A DNA stretch of 6,812 bases from an uncultured Paracoccaceae bacterium (GTDB lineage Bacteria; Pseudomonadota; Alphaproteobacteria; Rhodobacterales; Rhodobacteraceae), in contig CALEZJ010000042.1 of NCBI GenBank assembly GCA_937927885.1, forward strand, positions 1 to 6,812, in the 5' to 3' direction. Positions 4,919-6,812 of this stretch are shown piece by piece (positions within the stretch are counted from its first letter, which is position 1; every line of letters starts with the position of its first letter). The notes beneath the pieces are model-generated. The model was not told the origin of the DNA. It made no database searches and saw only the letters and a program-made list of their open reading frames with translations. The position numbers and the translations under genes were made by a program.

Positions 4919-5917
4919 TCAGATGAACCAGTTGGAAATCGCGTTGAAGATCAGCCCGATGGACAGGATGCCAAGGGTCACGACGCCGGTGAAGGTGACC
5001 AGAAGCGGCATCTTCACCACCCGCTTGAGCAGGATGAGCGAGGGCAACGACAGGGCGGTCACCGCCATCATGAAGGCCAGAACCGTGCCAAGGCCCACGC
5101 CCTTGCCGACCAGCGCCTCGGCGATCGGCAGGGTGCCGAAGATGTCGGCATACATCGGAATCCCCACCAGCACCGCCACCGGGACCGACCACCATTTGTC
5201 CTGACCCAAAAGACCCGAGATAACGTCGGCGGGCACCCAGTTGTGGATCGCGGCCCCGATACCGACGCCGACCAGCACATAGGGCCAGACGCGATGGACG
5301 ATCTCCACCGCCTGATCGCGCGCATAGGCCAGCCGTTCACCCCGGGTCATGGTCGCCGCCTCGCCCGAGACGGGGACGGTGCGGACGAATTCCGCGACCT
5401 GACCCTCCATCCCCAGACGCCCGATGATGGTCCCGCCCACGATGGCCACCAGCAGACCGACCACGACATAGGCAAGGGCAATCGGCCAGTTGAAGATCGA
5501 CGCCAGCAGGATCACCGAGGCCAGGTCCACGAGCGGCGAGGAGATTAGAAATGAGAACGTTACCGCCAGCGGCAGGCCAGCGGCGGTGAAACCGATGAAG
5601 AGCGGGATCGACGAACAGGAACAGAACGGTGTCAGCGTGCCCAGGAGGGCCGCGAGCGTATTTGCGCCAAGACCGGACCGCCCGCCCAGCATGGCGCGGG
5701 TGCGTTCGGGCGGGAAATGGCTTTGGACATAGGAGATGGCGAAGATCAGCACCGAAAGCAGGATGAAGATCTTGATCACGTCATAGACGAAGAATTGCAC
5801 CGACCCGCCGATCCGCGAGGCGGGGTCCAGCCCGATGGCCGCCACGCCCGCGCCCACCAGATCGTTGAGCCAGGTCATCCGCAGCACCTGGTCGTTCAGC
5901 CAGCCGAACACGCTCAT
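4919..5917 (-). CDS. ArsP/COG0701-type membrane permease
   Basis: This 332-residue inner-membrane protein belongs to the permease family PF03773 (DUF318), which includes ArsP, an exporter of trivalent organoarsenicals. The signature TPFCSCSSIPLFIGF lies at 96-110 with C99 and C101. The matching C-terminal motif PMYADIFGTLPIAEAL lies at 254-269, followed by AFMMAVTALSLPSLILLKRV (281-300). About eight hydrophobic segments are seen, with a hydrophilic loop near 168-207. The ATG at 5917 overlaps the arsR stop by 4 bases (ATGA), with GGAG 8 bases upstream. Control by a CVC-type ArsR supports a metalloid substrate. ArsP has been shown to handle methyl- and aromatic As(III), but many members of this family are uncharacterised, so I do not give a symbol. 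Confidence 0.9.
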   Translation of the reverse strand: MSVFGWLNDQVLRMTWLNDLVGAGVAAIGLDPASRIGGSVQFFVYDVIKIFILLSVLIFAISYVQSHFPPERTRAMLGGRSGLGANTLAALLGTLTPFCSCSSIPLFIGFTAAGLPLAVTFSFLISSPLVDLASVILLASIFNWPIALAYVVVGLLVAIVGGTIIGRLGMEGQVAEFVRTVPVSGEAATMTRGERLAYARDQAVEIVHRVWPYVLVGVGIGAAIHNWVPADVISGLLGQDKWWSVPVAVLVGIPMYADIFGTLPIAEALVGKGVGLGTVLAFMMAVTALSLPSLILLKRVVKMPLLVTFTGVVTLGILSIGLIFNAISNWFI

Positions 5918-6204
5918 GCGGTGCGCTCCGTGACCATGACGGGCCGCTCCAGCGCGGCTTCAACGAGGCGCGCGAGGGACGGCGGCAGGTCCGGGTTGAT
6001 CCGGTAGCGCACCCATTGCGCGTCGCGCCGGTCCACAACCAGCCCTGCCTGCCTGAGCACCTGCATGTGCCGCGACATCCGGCTTTGGGTCGCGCCCAGC
6101 TTCTGCATCAACTCGCAGACGCAATGCTCCGACCCGTCCGCCAGCACGCGCATGGCGTCAAGTCGGGTCGGTTCGGCAAGGGCGGACAGAACGGCCAGGA
6201 TCAT
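5914..6204 (-). CDS. arsR: ArsR/SmtB-family metalloid-responsive repressor
   Basis: This 96-residue winged-helix repressor has ALAEPTRLDAMRVL in helices 1-2 (8-21). The metal-site helix HCVCELMQKLG (27-37) contains C28 and C30, the CVC pattern used by ArsR proteins to bind As(III)/Sb(III). The recognition helix and wing run QSRMSRHMQVLRQAGLVVDRRDAQWVRYRI (40-69). Binding of the metalloid would release it from DNA. The start at 6204 has GGAG 8 bases upstream. A perfect operator-like palindrome (6222-6237) sits 17 bases before the start. Its stop overlaps the permease start, making it first in a four-gene operon. It may also control the divergent ArsR-ArsC fusion. No extra cysteine is present at the C-terminus, so any third ligand is not obvious. 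Confidence 0.93.
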   Translation of the reverse strand: MILAVLSALAEPTRLDAMRVLADGSEHCVCELMQKLGATQSRMSRHMQVLRQAGLVVDRRDAQWVRYRINPDLPPSLARLVEAALERPVMVTERTA

Positions 6205-6221
6205 TGGCGGTGCTCCATTTC

Positions 6222-6237
6222 ATGCGCATCTGCGCAT
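6222..6237. promoter_or_regulatory. ArsR operator (perfect 16-bp inverted repeat)
   Basis: ATGCGCA (6222-6228) and TGCGCAT (6231-6237) are perfect reverse complements around TC. The site is 17 bases upstream of arsR and 108 bases upstream of the divergent fusion gene. Position and symmetry fit a dimeric ArsR repressor acting on its own promoter. Which of the two ArsR-type proteins binds it cannot be told from the sequence. Confidence 0.65.
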
Positions 6238-6255
6238 AGGCGGGCATTGCGTGCC

Positions 6256-6269
6256 GTGATCTGGATCAA
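6256..6269. promoter_or_regulatory. FNR/FnrL-like box
   Basis: GTGAT-CTGG-ATCAA matches the FNR-type consensus TTGAT-N4-ATCAA at 9 of 10 positions. It lies between the divergent arsenic units, centred about 58 bases from the arsR start and 83 bases from the fusion start. These distances are compatible with activation, but no mapped start site supports either. It suggests oxygen-dependent expression. A near-match could be chance. Confidence 0.4.
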
Positions 6270-6285
6270 ACAGCGCAGGACTTGA

Positions 6286-6299
6286 ATGTCGTATGTCGT
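6286..6299. repeat. Tandem 7-bp repeat ATGTCGT x2
   Basis: ATGTCGT occurs twice in direct succession in the divergent control region, just upstream of the likely promoter of the fusion gene. It could be a direct-repeat activator site. Two copies of seven bases are not strong evidence. Confidence 0.35.
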
Positions 6300-6309
6300 G
6301 AAACCTTCA

Positions 6310-6337
6310 TTGGACGATGCCTTTTATTTCCTTTAAT
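6310..6337 (+). promoter_or_regulatory. Candidate promoter of the ArsR-ArsC fusion
   Basis: TTGGAC (6310-6315) and TTTAAT (6332-6337, 5 of 6 to TATAAT) are 16 bases apart in an AT-rich patch. The -35 element is poor, which would suit an activator-dependent promoter. Transcription would start around 6344-6345, only one or two bases before the ATG, giving an almost leaderless message. Confidence 0.35.
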
Positions 6338-6345
6338 CGGGAAAC

Positions 6346-6812
6346 ATGGAACAGAATCGCGCCATTCATGCCTTCGCCACGCTCGGCCATCCCGGCCGGT
6401 TGGCTGTCTTCCGGCTCCTGATGCGCTTCGCCCCGCAAGGCGTGCGTCCGACCGAGATCGCAGAAGCACTGGGCCTCAAGCAGAACACGCTGTCGCATCA
6501 CCTCGCGGACCTTGCGGCGTCTGGTCTTGTGCAGGTCACACGGGTCGGCAGGTCGCTCTACTACGCCGTCGATCTCGACACGACCGAGGGGTTGATCGGC
6601 TATCTCGCCCTCGATGTGGGCCGCGCCCGGCCCGACCTCCTTTCACCTTTACTCTCCGCCCCAAAGGACACCGTTCAAATGGACCGGACTATTCCCGATA
6701 CCGACTTCGACGTGCTATTCATCTGCTCGGGCAATTCGGCCCGCTCCATCTTTGCCGAGGCGCTCCTGCGCGATCTGGGCAAGGGCAAGTTCCAGGCGTT
6801 CTCCGCAGGAAC
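6346..6812 (+). CDS. ArsR-type HTH fused to LMW-phosphatase arsenate reductase (partial)
   Basis: The frame from ATG 6346 stays open to the right edge (155 full codons). Residues 1-95 form an ArsR-type winged helix: AFATLGHPGRLAVFRLLMRF (9-28), GVRPTEIAEALGLKQNTLSH (32-51) and the wing RVGRSLYYAV (66-75). After a linker at about 95-120 comes a low-molecular-weight phosphatase/ArsC fold starting FDVLFICSGNSARSIFAEAL, with the CX5R loop C127 to R133. In arsenate reductases that cysteine attacks As(V). The first half has no cysteine at all, so it cannot sense As(III) through thiols in the usual way. The downstream resolving cysteines lie beyond the window. The gene diverges from arsR across a shared control region. 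A weak GGGA lies just upstream of the start. Fusion is certain from the continuous frame; arsenate as substrate is inferred from context. Confidence 0.9.
   Translation, partial: MEQNRAIHAFATLGHPGRLAVFRLLMRFAPQGVRPTEIAEALGLKQNTLSHHLADLAASGLVQVTRVGRSLYYAVDLDTTEGLIGYLALDVGRARPDLLSPLLSAPKDTVQMDRTIPDTDFDVLFICSGNSARSIFAEALLRDLGKGKFQAFSAG

Noticed and set aside
4905..5195. Long form of the thioredoxin-like protein starting at 5195
   Set aside because: The extension lies inside the permease gene in another frame. The thioredoxin fold and a good AAAGGA site both begin at 4904.
6241..6269. TTGATC (minus strand, 6269-6264) as the -35 of arsR
   Set aside because: No acceptable -10 lies 16-18 bases further on (TGCCCG is found there). 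The same bases are better explained by the FNR-like box.
6266..6501. Minus-strand open frames opposite the start of the fusion gene
   Set aside because: They overlap the clear ArsR-type domain antisense and carry no recognisable features.
1..6812. CRISPR arrays, tRNA or rRNA genes, insertion sequences
   Set aside because: I looked for spaced direct repeats, cloverleaf-like segments and transposase motifs and saw none. Coding density leaves room only in the 2162-2616 and 6205-6345 gaps, which have other content.

Overview
This window is GC-rich, gene-dense DNA with short intergenic gaps and no mobile-element or RNA genes. Base composition, gene families and one FNR/FnrL-like box suggest an alphaproteobacterium, probably of the Rhodobacterales (Paracoccus/Rhodobacter relatives). 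The taxon is an inference from style and was not searched.

Layout. (1) 1-2161, minus strand: a compact three-gene operon read right to left. It encodes an Lrp/AsnC regulator, an enoyl-CoA hydratase/isomerase with both catalytic glutamates, and a creatininase-family metallohydrolase. A further gene may begin at the left edge. (2) 2162-2616: a 455-bp gap between divergent operons. It holds a terminator-like hairpin, a possible decayed minus-strand TauE/SafE-like permease fragment, and a promoter overlapped by an inverted repeat. (3) 2617-4145, plus strand: a PadR regulator and a two-domain chromate transporter ChrA, overlapping by ATGA, followed by an intrinsic terminator. (4) 4276-6204, minus strand: arsR, an ArsP/COG0701-type permease, a very small CxxC thioredoxin-like protein and an OsmC-like protein, tightly packed and partly overlapping. 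(5) 6205-6345: a divergent control region with a perfect 16-bp ArsR-type operator, a 9/10 FNR-like box, a 7-bp tandem repeat and a possible promoter. (6) 6346-end, plus strand: the start of a fusion of an ArsR-type winged helix to a CX5R arsenate-reductase/phosphatase domain, cut by the window edge.

How it fits together. The right two thirds look like a metal(loid)-stress region. ChrA would expel chromate under PadR control. The ArsR with a CVC thiol site would control a permease, redox protein and OsmC unit. The divergent fusion would reduce arsenate (or act as a related phosphatase) while perhaps regulating itself. The most unusual points are the cysteine-free regulator half of the fusion, the permease/mini-thioredoxin/OsmC cassette in which OsmC lacks its second cysteine, and the FNR-like box between the divergent arsenic units. 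The left operon looks catabolic, with unknown substrate.
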